64,000 bases of DNA from Streptomyces daqingensis (GCF_014645895.1 NZ_BMMP01000012.1:1-64000), one strand, 5' to 3'. Counted from the first letter of the stretch, positions 16,904-26,089 are shown. Numbers and translations are program-made. Notes: generated by a model not told the origin, from the sequence alone.

Positions 16904-18199
16904 TCAACGGGCGTGCGCGGAGGGCTCCTTGCGCGGGACGACCAGGCGGATCCTCTGAGCCGTGTGGTCCGAGAGGGATTCGCCGCCACGCAGCCGGTAG
17001 TCGGAGACCGCCAGGTCGCCGTTAGTGAACAGCCAGTCGAAACGCCACAGTTGAGGCAGTACGCGCCACTCCCGGGGCAGTGAGCAGGAGCCCTCGCAGG
17101 CGGGCCAGGTGCGGGCGGGAAGCAGGGAGCCGCCCGGGTCGTGCGGCCGCATGCCCGCGCCGAGCGGGTAGTGGTCCATCCATGCCGCGTTGAAGTCGCC
17201 GGCCACCAGCGCCGGGTGGGAGTTGCCGCGCAGATCCGCGCGCAGCCTGCGCAGCTCCCTGGTCCACCAGTCCTCCTGGAACTCGGAGGCCTGGCGGAAC
17301 CGGTCCCACCCGTACCGGAGGTCGCAGGGCCGGAAGCGGATCGGCAGATGCACGTTGTAGAAGGAGACCGTGCGCCCGCCCGCGCGGATGTCGGTGCGCT
17401 GGGACTTCGACCCCTTCCAGTACCAGTCCTCGCCCTCGGACGGGACGCGCTGGTTCGGCGCCGCGACGACGGGCAGCCGGGTCAGGGTGAGCAACTCGCC
17501 CTGCACGAGCAGCCGGTAGCCGGGGAACTCCGCGCGCAGGCGGGCCTTGTCGTCGATGAGGACCGGGCTGGTGCACACCTGCTGCTCGTCGCGGTTCGTG
17601 TAGTTCCAGTTGAGGTATTCGTGCAGGAGGTACACGTCGGCGTCCTGGCGGCGCAGGTAGTCGTAGAAGGCGTCCTTGTCGTGGGCCGCCATCTGCCAGT
17701 AGTCCGCGGACCAGGCGAAGACCTTGACCTCCGTGCCCCGGGCGCTGTCCGAGGCGGTGCCCGTCCATCCGAAGCCGGCCAGGTGCGCCCCGGCCAGCAG
17801 CAGGAGTACCAGGACCACGGAGAGCCATCTGCGCACCGGCCTCGCGAACGGTACGGCTGCGAGCATCAGCAGGGGCACGACCACAGCGGTCAGCGGCGGG
17901 ACGATCTCGACGACGAGCCACGGCTGCCAGCGGCCGATGAGCGTGACGTGCAGGACGAACAGGGCCGTCCAGAACGCCGTGCCCGCCACCAGCAGCCGCG
18001 TCCCCCAGCACCAGCGGCGGCCAGCCGCCTCCGGCTCCTCCGCCGGACCAGGGTCCGCCCGCTCCGGCTCCCGCTCTGCCTCTTGTGCGGGCTCCGGTGC
18101 CGGCTCCTGTGCGGGCTCCGGGGCGGCGTCCCGATCCGTGGCCCCGTCGGCCGCCGTGCGTGCGGACGAGCCGCCGGCCGGTGGGCCGGAGGCGGCCAT
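16904..18199 (-). CDS. Membrane-anchored endonuclease/exonuclease/phosphatase (EEP) family protein
   Basis: 431 aa from ATG 18199, which shares a base with the upstream stop (TGATG), so translation is coupled. An acidic Pro/Glu-rich N-terminus (to about residue 60) is followed by three TM helices (roughly 65-90, 95-120, 125-145) and then an extracytoplasmic EEP domain. Catalytic motifs visible are VAGDFNAAW, WRFDWLF and SDHTAQ, the last being the usual Asp-His pair. EEP domains hydrolyse phosphodiesters or phosphomonoesters. Within an operon for lipid-linked sugars it is a candidate phosphatase acting on a polyprenyl-phosphosugar, rather than a nuclease (inference). Confidence 0.82.
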   Translation of the reverse strand: MAASGPPAGGSSARTAADGATDRDAAPEPAQEPAPEPAQEAEREPERADPGPAEEPEAAGRRWCWGTRLLVAGTAFWTALFVLHVTLIGRWQPWLVVEIVPPLTAVVVPLLMLAAVPFARPVRRWLSVVLVLLLLAGAHLAGFGWTGTASDSARGTEVKVFAWSADYWQMAAHDKDAFYDYLRRQDADVYLLHEYLNWNYTNRDEQQVCTSPVLIDDKARLRAEFPGYRLLVQGELLTLTRLPVVAAPNQRVPSEGEDWYWKGSKSQRTDIRAGGRTVSFYNVHLPIRFRPCDLRYGWDRFRQASEFQEDWWTRELRRLRADLRGNSHPALVAGDFNAAWMDHYPLGAGMRPHDPGGSLLPARTWPACEGSCSLPREWRVLPQLWRFDWLFTNGDLAVSDYRLRGGESLSDHTAQRIRLVVPRKEPSAHAR

Positions 18200-19329
18200 C
18201 AGAAGAACACCTTCGCGAGTCCGAGAACCCCCTGCTTCCACGGGTCCGTACTGGTCCGTCCGGCGCTCTTGCCCGCCGGGGCGTCCGCGGCCGCCTCACG
18301 CTGCGTGCGCCACCACTCGAACGTACGGAGCACGGCGTCCTGATTGGACATCTGCGGACGGAACCCCAGCTTGTCGCGGACCTTGTCGACGCTGACGTAC
18401 GAGTCGGCGAGCAGCTTGGAGACCAGCCGGCCGTACACGGGCGACAGCTTCGTCCGCTCCAGCGTGCGCAGCACGGCGACCGCGGGGCCCGCGGGCATCG
18501 GCACCACACGGCGGCCGTGCCCGGCCGCGTCCAGCACGCACTGGAAGTCCTCGCGCAGCGTGCCGAATTCGGCGGCGGCGATGTTGTACGTGTCGCAGGC
18601 CACGTCGTCCGGGGCGCGCAGCACCTCCAGCAGCGCGTCCACGAGGTCGTCGAGTCCGAGCATCTGGATACGGACGTCGCCCTTGCCGAGCACCGGGAAG
18701 TGCCGTCCCTCCTCGGCCCATTGGAAGAGCATGTCGAACAGGCCCATCCGGCCCGGCCCCACGAACGTCTTGGGCCGGATCACCGGCAGGCACATCCCGT
18801 CCGCCCGGAAGCGCTCGGCCACCTCCTCCGCCGCCGCCTTCGCGCGGCTGTACGGGTCGACGGGCTCGCGCGGGTGCTCCTCGGGCGTCGGCACCAGCTT
18901 CGGCAGCCCGTACACGGCGGTGGACGAGACGTGCACCACCCGCGGCACCGCCGCGGCGCGGGCGGCCTCCAGCACCGTGGTGGTGCCGTCGACGACGATC
19001 GACCGGATGTCGGCCTCGGGATAGCTGGGCAGCGCGGAGGCGCAGTGCACGACGGCGTCCGCGCCCTCGAACGCCTCGGCGAGCGCCCGCGGATCACGGA
19101 TGTCGCCCGTGAACGCCTTCAGCCCGGGCTTCGTGGCCACTTCCCGCAGGTCGAACGCGCGGAGCTGGGCGCCCGCCTCCAGCAGCCGGTCCACGAGACG
19201 GCCGCCGAGCACACCGGCCGCGCCGGTCACGGCGACGTGTACGGGCAGGCCGGGGCGGTCGGGGAGGCCGGGTAAGCCCGAACTCTCCGGCGACGGGCGG
19301 TCGTCGGGGACCTCGGCGTCCTTCACCAC
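18199..19329 (-). CDS. NAD-dependent epimerase/dehydratase (extended SDR)
   Basis: 376 aa from GTG 19329, overlapping the aminotransferase stop by 7 nt. Rossmann motif GAAGVLGG near residue 36, then FTGDIRDPRALAEAF, HVSSTAVYG and the YxxxK pair in DPYSRAK. The substrate-binding half includes IRPKTFVGPGRMGLFDML. The fold fits nucleotide-sugar or lipid-sugar epimerases and reductases. A C-terminal tail of about 40 residues is basic and low-complexity. As second gene of the operon it would modify the sugar before or after transfer to the lipid; the exact reaction cannot be read from the sequence. Confidence 0.9.
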   Translation of the reverse strand: MVKDAEVPDDRPSPESSGLPGLPDRPGLPVHVAVTGAAGVLGGRLVDRLLEAGAQLRAFDLREVATKPGLKAFTGDIRDPRALAEAFEGADAVVHCASALPSYPEADIRSIVVDGTTTVLEAARAAAVPRVVHVSSTAVYGLPKLVPTPEEHPREPVDPYSRAKAAAEEVAERFRADGMCLPVIRPKTFVGPGRMGLFDMLFQWAEEGRHFPVLGKGDVRIQMLGLDDLVDALLEVLRAPDDVACDTYNIAAAEFGTLREDFQCVLDAAGHGRRVVPMPAGPAVAVLRTLERTKLSPVYGRLVSKLLADSYVSVDKVRDKLGFRPQMSNQDAVLRTFEWWRTQREAAADAPAGKSAGRTSTDPWKQGVLGLAKVFF

Positions 19330-20750
19330 GAGCTCACCCGCTCGCGTACGAAGCGGGCGAGCAGCCGGTTCATTCCGTCGCCGAGCGTCGCGTCCAGGGC
19401 CTCCAGGAACCGCTCGGCGTCCTCGGGCTCCGCCACCAGCGGCGGGCTCACGACCAGCGGGCTCCGGCCGTTGAGGGTGTTGTAGGTGTACACGTCGTGC
19501 TTGCGGTACAGGGTGTGGATCACCGCGGCGGTGACGATCTTCGTACGGATCAGCGGGTCCTTGGCCAGATCGCCCGCCGGCAGCTTGCCGATGAGGTCCA
19601 GCACCTTCGGGCCGCCGGAGAGGAAGACCCCGAACAGCGCGCCCGCACCGCGTACTTCGGAGATCAGTTGCGGGTACTTACCGCGGAGCGTCTCCAGTCC
19701 GGGGCGGAGCACGGCCTCCAGCGCGCGGGCGCGTGCCGGATAGTCGTCCTCGACCGCCACGGCGACCGCCTCGATGGCGGTCGCGGTCTCCTCGCCGAAG
19801 CCGTAGTACGTGGTACTCGTGCTCTGCATCATGGCGTCGGCCATGTTGTCGTAGGCCTTGCGGAACACCGGTTCGCGCGCCACGTACGCGGAGACGGAGG
19901 ACTTGCCGCCGCCGAACGACTTCGAGGTCGTCACCACGTCCGGCACCAGGCCCTCGTACCGAGTGAAGTAGAACATGCTGCCGGTCTTGCCCCAGCCGGT
20001 GTAGATCTCGTCGAAGATCAGGACGATGTCCTCGGCGGTGCACAACTCGCGCAGCTCACGCAGGAATCGCTCCGAGCACCAGCGGATCGTGGACGCGCTG
20101 AACGGTTCGATCAGCAGCGCGTACACGTCGCTGCGTCCGCGCTCGCCGCGGGACTCCTCGATCACCCTGCGGACGGACGCGATGTCGCCGTACTCGAAGG
20201 TGCGGATGCCGGGGATCGTGGGGAACGCGAAGTTGTTCTGCGCGCTGCCCGTGAGCCCGCCGGAACCGAGCAGCTTGCCGTGGAAGCTGCAGTCCGCGCG
20301 CAGGATCGTCTGCCGCTTCCCGTCGTGGTACTTGTACGCGAGCTTGACGGCGCCCTCGACGGCCTCCGCCCCGGAGTTGGGCAGGAAGGAACGTTTCAGG
20401 TCGCCGGGGAGGAGCGCCGCGAGGTTGTGCCCCAGCGCGGCCAGGTACGGCGAGAAGTAGGTCTTGTGCACCTCCATGCGCCGCTGCTCCTGGAAGCGCC
20501 GGCGGGCGGCGATGATGCGCGGGTGGTTGTGCCCGTGGTTGAGGACACCGACGCCGCCGGTGAAGTCCAGGATGCTGCGGCCGTCACGTGTGTGGACGTA
20601 GGCGCCCTCGGCGTGGTCGACGAGCTCCCGGCCGAAGCCGAAGGACGTCATCAGCCGGACCTGGCTCTTGTTGATGTACGTGCGGTACAGGTCGTGTACG
20701 TGCTCGACGTCCAGCTTCTCGGCCTCTTCGAGGCTGATCAGGTCTGCCAT
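19323..20750 (-). CDS. Class III PLP-dependent aminotransferase
   Basis: 475 aa from ATG 20750, with GGAAGGAC upstream. Class III features: LDFTGGVGVLNHGHNHPRI, SGAEAVEGAVKLAYKY, the PLP aspartate in LIFDEIYTGWGKTG, and the Schiff-base lysine in TTSKSFGGGK. Such enzymes transfer an amino group from an omega-amino acid or amino sugar donor to a keto or aldehyde acceptor. It heads the seven-gene operon (20750 to 12153) whose genes overlap or nearly so. It may aminate the polyol/sugar head group, as class III aminotransferases do in other lipid-linked pathways, but this is inference. Upstream lies a 1-kb leader region with a duplicated 84-nt block. Confidence 0.93.
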   Translation of the reverse strand: MADLISLEEAEKLDVEHVHDLYRTYINKSQVRLMTSFGFGRELVDHAEGAYVHTRDGRSILDFTGGVGVLNHGHNHPRIIAARRRFQEQRRMEVHKTYFSPYLAALGHNLAALLPGDLKRSFLPNSGAEAVEGAVKLAYKYHDGKRQTILRADCSFHGKLLGSGGLTGSAQNNFAFPTIPGIRTFEYGDIASVRRVIEESRGERGRSDVYALLIEPFSASTIRWCSERFLRELRELCTAEDIVLIFDEIYTGWGKTGSMFYFTRYEGLVPDVVTTSKSFGGGKSSVSAYVAREPVFRKAYDNMADAMMQSTSTTYYGFGEETATAIEAVAVAVEDDYPARARALEAVLRPGLETLRGKYPQLISEVRGAGALFGVFLSGGPKVLDLIGKLPAGDLAKDPLIRTKIVTAAVIHTLYRKHDVYTYNTLNGRSPLVVSPPLVAEPEDAERFLEALDATLGDGMNRLLARFVRERVSSW

Positions 20751-21781
20751 GCGTCCTTCCGATCGACGTTGTGGAGGCTCCGGCAGCCGCGGCAGGCGTC
20801 AGTCCCTGACCCCCGCTGTGGCTGCGGCCCTCGTCCGCGGGATTCGGATCCGGCGTCACCCGTTCGACGGGCCGGGATCCGCGCAGGCCGGTCGTCCCGG
20901 CTGCCGTCCCCACGCTCGCGGCCGCCGCTCCTACCGCCGCGTCTTCCGGACGGTCTCGCGGAGTTGCGGCCCCGGGCGTCGGAGAACCCCGTGTGCCTGC
21001 GGCTGGATGTGCCCCCGTTCCCGTGTCCCTCGGCCCCGGGTTTGTGACCGGGCGTCCGCGGACGAAGGTTCTCGCCGCGCCTCGGAGGTATGCGGCTCGT
21101 TTCCCCTTTGCGGACGCCTCAGTTGAGCACAGGGCCGCTGTCAGAAACCTCGCAGACGGTGACAGGCCCGTGACAGTGAGATGACTGCGTCACCAGCCCG
21201 CGCCGGACGCTGCCGCACCGGGAGAAACTCCTGCTCAGGCAGCATCCGGGAGCCGGCTCCCCGACGGCGGCTGCGGCCCGCTCACACACCTGCCGTGGCT
21301 GCTCCGACCGGCCCGTCCGGCATGAGGCAGGGGTGCGACAGGCGGGGACGCGGACCCTGGCGTGCGGGGCGCCTCTCCCGTGAGGGCGGACAGGGGCGCG
21401 TCGTCACCGGGTAACGGTCTCCTCGCGCCGGTCAGGCGCGGCGTATGCCAGGCAGGAGCCCGCGACACTGTGCTCTCCCCCGGCGGTTCCCGACTCTCCG
21501 CGGAATACCGCAGCGCTCGGCGGGTGTTCACGGGCACACCCGGACCCGTCTACGTCCTGGCGGGCGCGGCCGGGAACGGCCAGAGCAAGGCCTGCCCCCA
21601 ACGGTCCCGATCGCCACAAGGGGCGACGGGTCTCACGTGGCGCCCGGAGCACGCCCCGGGGCACCAGGTTCCCGCGGGCGCGGCCGGGACCGGCCTGCCC
21701 GCAGCGGCCCGCCTCCCGCGCCCGGGCACACGAGCGTGCCTCCGCGCGCCGCCCCGGCACTTCGTCGGGGCGCCGTCCGCC
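20751..21781. other. 1-kb intergenic region, long leader of the aminotransferase operon
   Basis: I find no credible gene here: frames are short and have GC-rich random composition. The only clear structure is the 84-nt block at 21084-21167, related to the lipoprotein leader. If transcription starts in or next to that block, the operon mRNA carries a leader of more than 300 nt. The part from 21185 to 21781, downstream of the SARP stop, shows nothing I can name. Confidence 0.5.
21084..21167 (-). repeat. 84-nt leader block, copy B
   Basis: The reverse complement of 10461-10544 with 10 mismatches and no gaps. CTGTCA (21138-21143) and TGACAG (21160-21165) keep the same 16-nt spacing as in copy A. 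The block reads toward the aminotransferase operon, 333 nt before its ATG. Confidence 0.75.
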
Positions 21782-24121
21782 TTACCGGGCGGGCGCGATG
21801 CCGGTCAGCACCGAGGCTCCGCCGTACCGGCCGCCCTGCGCCCGGGGGGAGACGAGGCCCACCCTGTGGCTTCCGATCCAGTCGCCCCAGTGTTTACGCA
21901 GGTTGAAGAAGCCCCACAGGACGGTCGGGAGCCGCCACGCGATGGTGTACTCGCCGACCTCGAACGCGAGCCGGACGGCAGCCATCAGGTTGGCGCGCTC
22001 CGTCTCGCACCACCGCAGCGCCTCCTCGTACGAGGAGAAGGCGACGGGTTCGCACCCCTCCTCGGGCGGGTCGGGCGGACGGTGCTGGTGGCCGGGGTTG
22101 AGGATCCGCACGGCCGCGTAGGAGGTGTGCATGTACCAGGACAGGACCCGGTGCAGCGCGGCCAGCCGGGTCCGCTCGCTCTCCTCCGCCTCGGCGAGTT
22201 CGGCCGCGTACAGCCGCATCAGGTCGTGGAACCGGTACCGGTACCGGCTTGTCCGCTCCAGCAGGCCACGGTCCGCCAGACCCTCCAGCAGCCGCCGCGT
22301 CCGGTCCGCGCCGGCGCCGATGAGCACGGCCGCCGCCTCGGTGCCGATGTCGGGCCCGGGGTGCAGGCCGAGGACGCGGAACGCGCCGGCGGTGGCCGCG
22401 TCGAGTGCGTCGTAGGACCAGGAGAAGACACCGCGAACCGCTGCGGTCTCGTCGTCGCCGACACTGAGCACGTCCAGCCGGTTCCGCTCCACGGCGAGCT
22501 CAGCGACGAGGTCGTGCAGCGGAACGGAGCGCCCGGTCCCCGGACCCGTCCGGCCGCCCGGGCCGGACAGGAGCTGGATGCGTTCGGCGGCCAGCGCCAG
22601 GGCAAGGGGCATGTGAGCGCACAGACCGGCGAGTTGCGCGGCGGTGTCCGGCTCGGCGGCGATCCGGTCCTCCCCCAGGACACCGGCGAGCAGGGTGACG
22701 GACTCCTCGACGGACAGGCAGTCGAGGCTGATGCGGTAGGCGCCCTGCCGCACGGACAAGCCGCGTAACTGCCTGCGGCTGGTGACCAGGACCAGGCAGT
22801 GCGAACCGGGCAGCAGCGGACGCACCTGCGCGGAGTCGCGCGCGTTGTCCAGCAGGACGAGCACCCGCCGGTCGGCCAGGGTGCTGCGCAACAGCGCGGA
22901 GCGGCCGTCCAGTTCCGGCGGGATCTGCTGCGCGGGGACGCCCAGCGCTTGCAGGAACATCTCCAGGACCGCGGTGGGCTCCACGGGAGCGCCCATGCCG
23001 TAGCCGCGGAGATCGGCGTAGAGCTGCCCGTCGGGAAAACGGTCGCGCACGCGGTGCGCCCAGTGCACCGCCAGGGTGGTCTTGCCGGCTCCCGCCGCCC
23101 CGTCGACCACGGCGATCGCCGACTTCCGCGCGGACTGGCCCCCTTGGGCGGGCAGCAGGCCGTCCAGGGTGGCCAGCTCTTCGGTGCGGCCGGTGAAAGA
23201 GGGGATGCCCGGCGGAAGCTGCTGTGGGCGTATCGGAGGCGACTGCACATGTGGATCGACGGTGGGACGGACGATCGTGGCGGCGACCGGCTCCTGCTCA
23301 CCCGCACCGCCGGCGGGGGCGGGAGCGCCACCGGACGGGGAGGGAGCCGCACCGCCGTCGAGTATGGACCGGAGCAGTTCCCGCAGCTCGTCGCTGGGGT
23401 CGAGCGCAAGCTCGTCCCGGAGGACCGAGAGGACCTGCTGGTACGCCTCCAGGGCCTCGGCGCGGCGGCCGCACCGGTGCAGGGCCAGGATCAGACGCTG
23501 CCAGCTCGCCTCGTGCAGCGGGTGGGCGGCCGTCAGTTCGCGCAGCTCGGGAATCAGTTCATGGTGCCGGCCCGCCGCCAACTCGAGGTCGATGCGGCAC
23601 ATCTGGGCGCTCAGCCATTCCTCGTTCAGCCGGGGCACGACCTCGCGGTCCAGCCACGGGGAGGCCACGTCGGCGAACGGGTCGCCCCTGCGGAGCGCCA
23701 GCGCTTCGCGCAGCAGAACGAGCTTCTGGCCGGAGTCGTCTCCGGCGGCTTCCGCGCGGCGGACGAGATCCCGGAACCGCAGCAGGTCCACGCCGTCGAC
23801 CGATACCGCCAGGGCATACCCGCCGGGTCTCGTCTGCACCAGCTCGGGGCAGAGGAGGCGGCGCAGCCGTCTCACGCAGGTGTGCAGCGCACCCCGCGCC
23901 CGCTCCACCGGGGTGTCCGCCCATAATCGGTCGATCAGGGTGTCGCTGGAGACGACCTCGTTGGGGGACATCACCAGGCACGACAGGAGCACCCGTAAGC
24001 GCCCGGTGGGTAACTGCACCAGCCGCTTCCCGTGGCCCACCTCGAGTGGCCCGAGAACCCGGAAGTCGAAGTCCTTGCACACCGCCGCCTCTGCAGGCGG
24101 GGCCGAAACCGATGAGCGCAT
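21782..24121 (-). CDS. SARP-family regulator with BTAD and NB-ARC domains
   Basis: 779 aa from ATG 24121 (AGGGG about 10 nt upstream). Winged-helix OmpR-like DNA-binding domain in residues 17-105 (FRVLGPLEV, RVLLSCLV, LIDRLWAD, RRLRRLL, GGYALAV), bacterial transcriptional activation domain about 112-260 (DLVRRAEAA to DELRELL), then an NB-ARC ATPase with Walker A AAGAGKTTLA near residue 340 and VLVLLDNARD, and a C-terminal helical segment. It lacks a long TPR array, so it is shorter than AfsR. SARPs activate secondary-metabolite or developmental promoters by binding heptameric repeats. It lies on the same strand, 1 kb before the glycoconjugate operon; whether it acts there or on the distant PKS/NRPS cluster is unknown. 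Confidence 0.93.
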   Translation of the reverse strand: MRSSVSAPPAEAAVCKDFDFRVLGPLEVGHGKRLVQLPTGRLRVLLSCLVMSPNEVVSSDTLIDRLWADTPVERARGALHTCVRRLRRLLCPELVQTRPGGYALAVSVDGVDLLRFRDLVRRAEAAGDDSGQKLVLLREALALRRGDPFADVASPWLDREVVPRLNEEWLSAQMCRIDLELAAGRHHELIPELRELTAAHPLHEASWQRLILALHRCGRRAEALEAYQQVLSVLRDELALDPSDELRELLRSILDGGAAPSPSGGAPAPAGGAGEQEPVAATIVRPTVDPHVQSPPIRPQQLPPGIPSFTGRTEELATLDGLLPAQGGQSARKSAIAVVDGAAGAGKTTLAVHWAHRVRDRFPDGQLYADLRGYGMGAPVEPTAVLEMFLQALGVPAQQIPPELDGRSALLRSTLADRRVLVLLDNARDSAQVRPLLPGSHCLVLVTSRRQLRGLSVRQGAYRISLDCLSVEESVTLLAGVLGEDRIAAEPDTAAQLAGLCAHMPLALALAAERIQLLSGPGGRTGPGTGRSVPLHDLVAELAVERNRLDVLSVGDDETAAVRGVFSWSYDALDAATAGAFRVLGLHPGPDIGTEAAAVLIGAGADRTRRLLEGLADRGLLERTSRYRYRFHDLMRLYAAELAEAEESERTRLAALHRVLSWYMHTSYAAVRILNPGHQHRPPDPPEEGCEPVAFSSYEEALRWCETERANLMAAVRLAFEVGEYTIAWRLPTVLWGFFNLRKHWGDWIGSHRVGLVSPRAQGGRYGGASVLTGIAPAR

Positions 24122-24232
24122 AGAGCGGAACCCCTGTCCCCCGTGACCTGTGGCAGTGTATGGCTCGGCGCTGACGTCTGCCCGTGAGTTACCACAACTG
24201 GATCTACGGGCTGGATCCAGGGTTCGGGTGCC

Positions 24233-25066
24233 TCAGCGGAGTCCGGCGAAGAGATCGTTCTCGGGCACGGCCGCTCCGGTGGCGTCCTTGACGCGTACGA
24301 AGGTCTCCATGCCCATCAGCTCGCCGAACTTCTCCTTGCCCATCCTGAGGAAGAAGATGTTCTCGCCCTGACTGGCGTGCGCGGCCAGCGCGTCGAACTT
24401 CTGGCCGCTGAACGGGGTGGTGTCCACCCACGTGGTGATCTCGTCGTCGGGGAGGCCGATCTCGGCGATCGCGGCGGCCTCGGCGGAGTCCGGCTCCGGC
24501 ACGTCCCCGCCGTACTCGCGCATGACCTCCCCGAACCTCCGCATCATCGAGTGGGGCATCGTCGTCCAGTACGTCTTCGGTGTCAGCGAGGTCGTCTCCA
24601 GCGCCGCCATAGTGATGCGGTGGGCCTGGATGTGGTCGGGGTGGCCGTAGAAGCCGTTCTCGTCGTAAGTGACGACCACGTCGGGACGGTAGTGCTCCAT
24701 GAGCCGCGCCAGCCGTGCGGCGCCCTCCTCGACGGGGGTGTTCCAGAAGGAACCGGGGGCGTCGTTGCTCGGCCAGCCCGCCATCCCCGAGTCGGCGTAG
24801 TCCAGCGTCTCCAGGTCGCTGATCTTCAGGACCTCGCAGCTCGCCTCGAGTTCCTGGCGCCGCATCAGGACGACTGCCGCGGGGTCGTGCCGGGGGTCGC
24901 CCGGCTTGACTCCTCCCGGTCCGTCACCGCAACCGCCGTCGGTGCATGTCACGAGGACCGTGCGGATGCCCTCCGCCGCGTACCGCGCGAGGACGCCCCC
25001 GGTTCCGGTGGCCTCGTCGTCGGGGTGGGCGTGTACTGCCATGAGCGTCAAGGGCCGGTCAGCCAT
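24233..25066 (-). CDS. PIG-L family deacetylase, Mca/MshB-like
   Basis: 277 aa. The zinc motif AHPDDE has H14 and D17, and a third ligand, H145, is in GHPDH. This is the LmbE/PIG-L fold that includes MshB (GlcNAc-inositol deacetylase) and Mca (mycothiol S-conjugate amidase). The C-terminal part (TTWVDTTPFSGQKFDAL, then ASQGENIFFLRMG) is typical of the actinobacterial Mca/MshB group. The enzyme hydrolyses an N-acyl amino-sugar amide in the cytoplasm. Gaps of more than 100 nt separate it from both neighbours, so no operon is implied. A role in modifying the amino sugar of the operon downstream is possible but unsupported. Confidence 0.88.
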   Translation of the reverse strand: MADRPLTLMAVHAHPDDEATGTGGVLARYAAEGIRTVLVTCTDGGCGDGPGGVKPGDPRHDPAAVVLMRRQELEASCEVLKISDLETLDYADSGMAGWPSNDAPGSFWNTPVEEGAARLARLMEHYRPDVVVTYDENGFYGHPDHIQAHRITMAALETTSLTPKTYWTTMPHSMMRRFGEVMREYGGDVPEPDSAEAAAIAEIGLPDDEITTWVDTTPFSGQKFDALAAHASQGENIFFLRMGKEKFGELMGMETFVRVKDATGAAVPENDLFAGLR

Positions 25067-25261
25067 GTCACAGTCCTCCTGCCGAATTCGTCCCTGCCCG
25101 AGTGGACGGGGACGTACCGCGATCCTGGGGCCCGGGTCCTTGCGGGCGGACGACCGTGCGGTCTCCGTGCGTCCCGCCCTGGCGGCGCGGGCCCCGTCGA
25201 TGCAACCGCGCCGACCCGACCGGCTGTTCCCGGCGCGGCGGCTTACTCGGGCGGGGCGCGT

Positions 25262-26089
25262 TCAGCGCCGGTACGTCATCGACTTGAAGGACTCGGTCTG
25301 CCGGCGGATGCCTTCCTCGGTGGGCAGCCGCTCGATCGAGCTGGCCCCGAAGAAACCGACGACCCCCGTAGTGCGGGCGAGGACGTACTGCGCGTCCTCC
25401 GGCTCCGCGATGGGGCCGCCGTGGCAGAGGACCAGGATGTCGGGGTTGACGGCGACCGCGGCGTCCCGCATCGCCTGGATCCGTTCGACGCATTCGTCGA
25501 GTGTGAGCGCGGTGCTCGCGCCGATGGTGCCCTTCGTCGTGAGGCCCATGTGGGGGACGAGGACGTCGGCCCCGGCCCGGGCCATGGCGGCCGCCTGCGC
25601 GTCGTCGAATACGTACGGGGCGGTCAGCAGCCCGCGCTCGTGAGCGGCGGCGATCATGTCGACCTCCATGGCGAAGCTCATCCCGGTCTCTTCGAGGTTC
25701 TGCCGGAAGACGCCGTCGATCAGTCCCACCGTGGGGAAGTTCTGCACACCGGCGAAGCCGGCTGCCTTGATCTGGTCGAGGTAGCGGCCCATGACCCGGA
25801 ACGGGTCGGTCCCGTTGACGCCCGCGAGGACGGGAGTGTCCTCGACCACCGGGAGCACCTCGTCCGCCATCTCCATGACGATGGCGTTCGCGTCGCCGTA
25901 CGCGAGCAGGCCCGCGAGCGAGCCGCGTCCGGCCATGCGGTAGCGGCCGGAGTTGTAGATGATGAGCAGGTCGATCCCGCCTGCCTCCGCCGACTTGGCG
26001 GACAGGCCGGTGCCGGCGCCGGCGCCGATGATCGGACGCCCTTGCGCCGCAGTGGCCTTCAGCCGCCGCAGTGCCGTCTCGCGGTCCAC
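25262..26089 (-). CDS. Phosphoenolpyruvate-hydrolase-like TIM-barrel protein
   Basis: 275 aa from GTG 26089, chosen for the strong RBS GGAAGAG 4 nt upstream; longer in-frame starts at 26143 and 26224 have no RBS and add low-complexity residues. TIM barrel with GAGAGTGLSAKSAEAGGIDLL, IIYNSGRYRMAGRGSLAGLL, NFPTVGLIDG, GLTTKGTIG and LCHGGPI, the signature of the PEP hydrolase/Tm-1 C-terminal family. In plants and fungi this domain is fused to the Tm-1-like domain encoded by the next gene. The biochemical role of the pair in bacteria is not established. The 131-nt gap to the Tm-1 gene includes the segment that longer starts would use. Confidence 0.85.
   Translation of the reverse strand: MDRETALRRLKATAAQGRPIIGAGAGTGLSAKSAEAGGIDLLIIYNSGRYRMAGRGSLAGLLAYGDANAIVMEMADEVLPVVEDTPVLAGVNGTDPFRVMGRYLDQIKAAGFAGVQNFPTVGLIDGVFRQNLEETGMSFAMEVDMIAAAHERGLLTAPYVFDDAQAAAMARAGADVLVPHMGLTTKGTIGASTALTLDECVERIQAMRDAAVAVNPDILVLCHGGPIAEPEDAQYVLARTTGVVGFFGASSIERLPTEEGIRRQTESFKSMTYRR

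Noticed and set aside
12153..20750. Hopanoid side-chain pathway (HpnO-type aminotransferase)
   Set aside because: No squalene-hopene cyclase, HpnG or HpnH-like gene in the window, and UbiA plus GT4 genes fit a polyprenyl-sugar pathway better.
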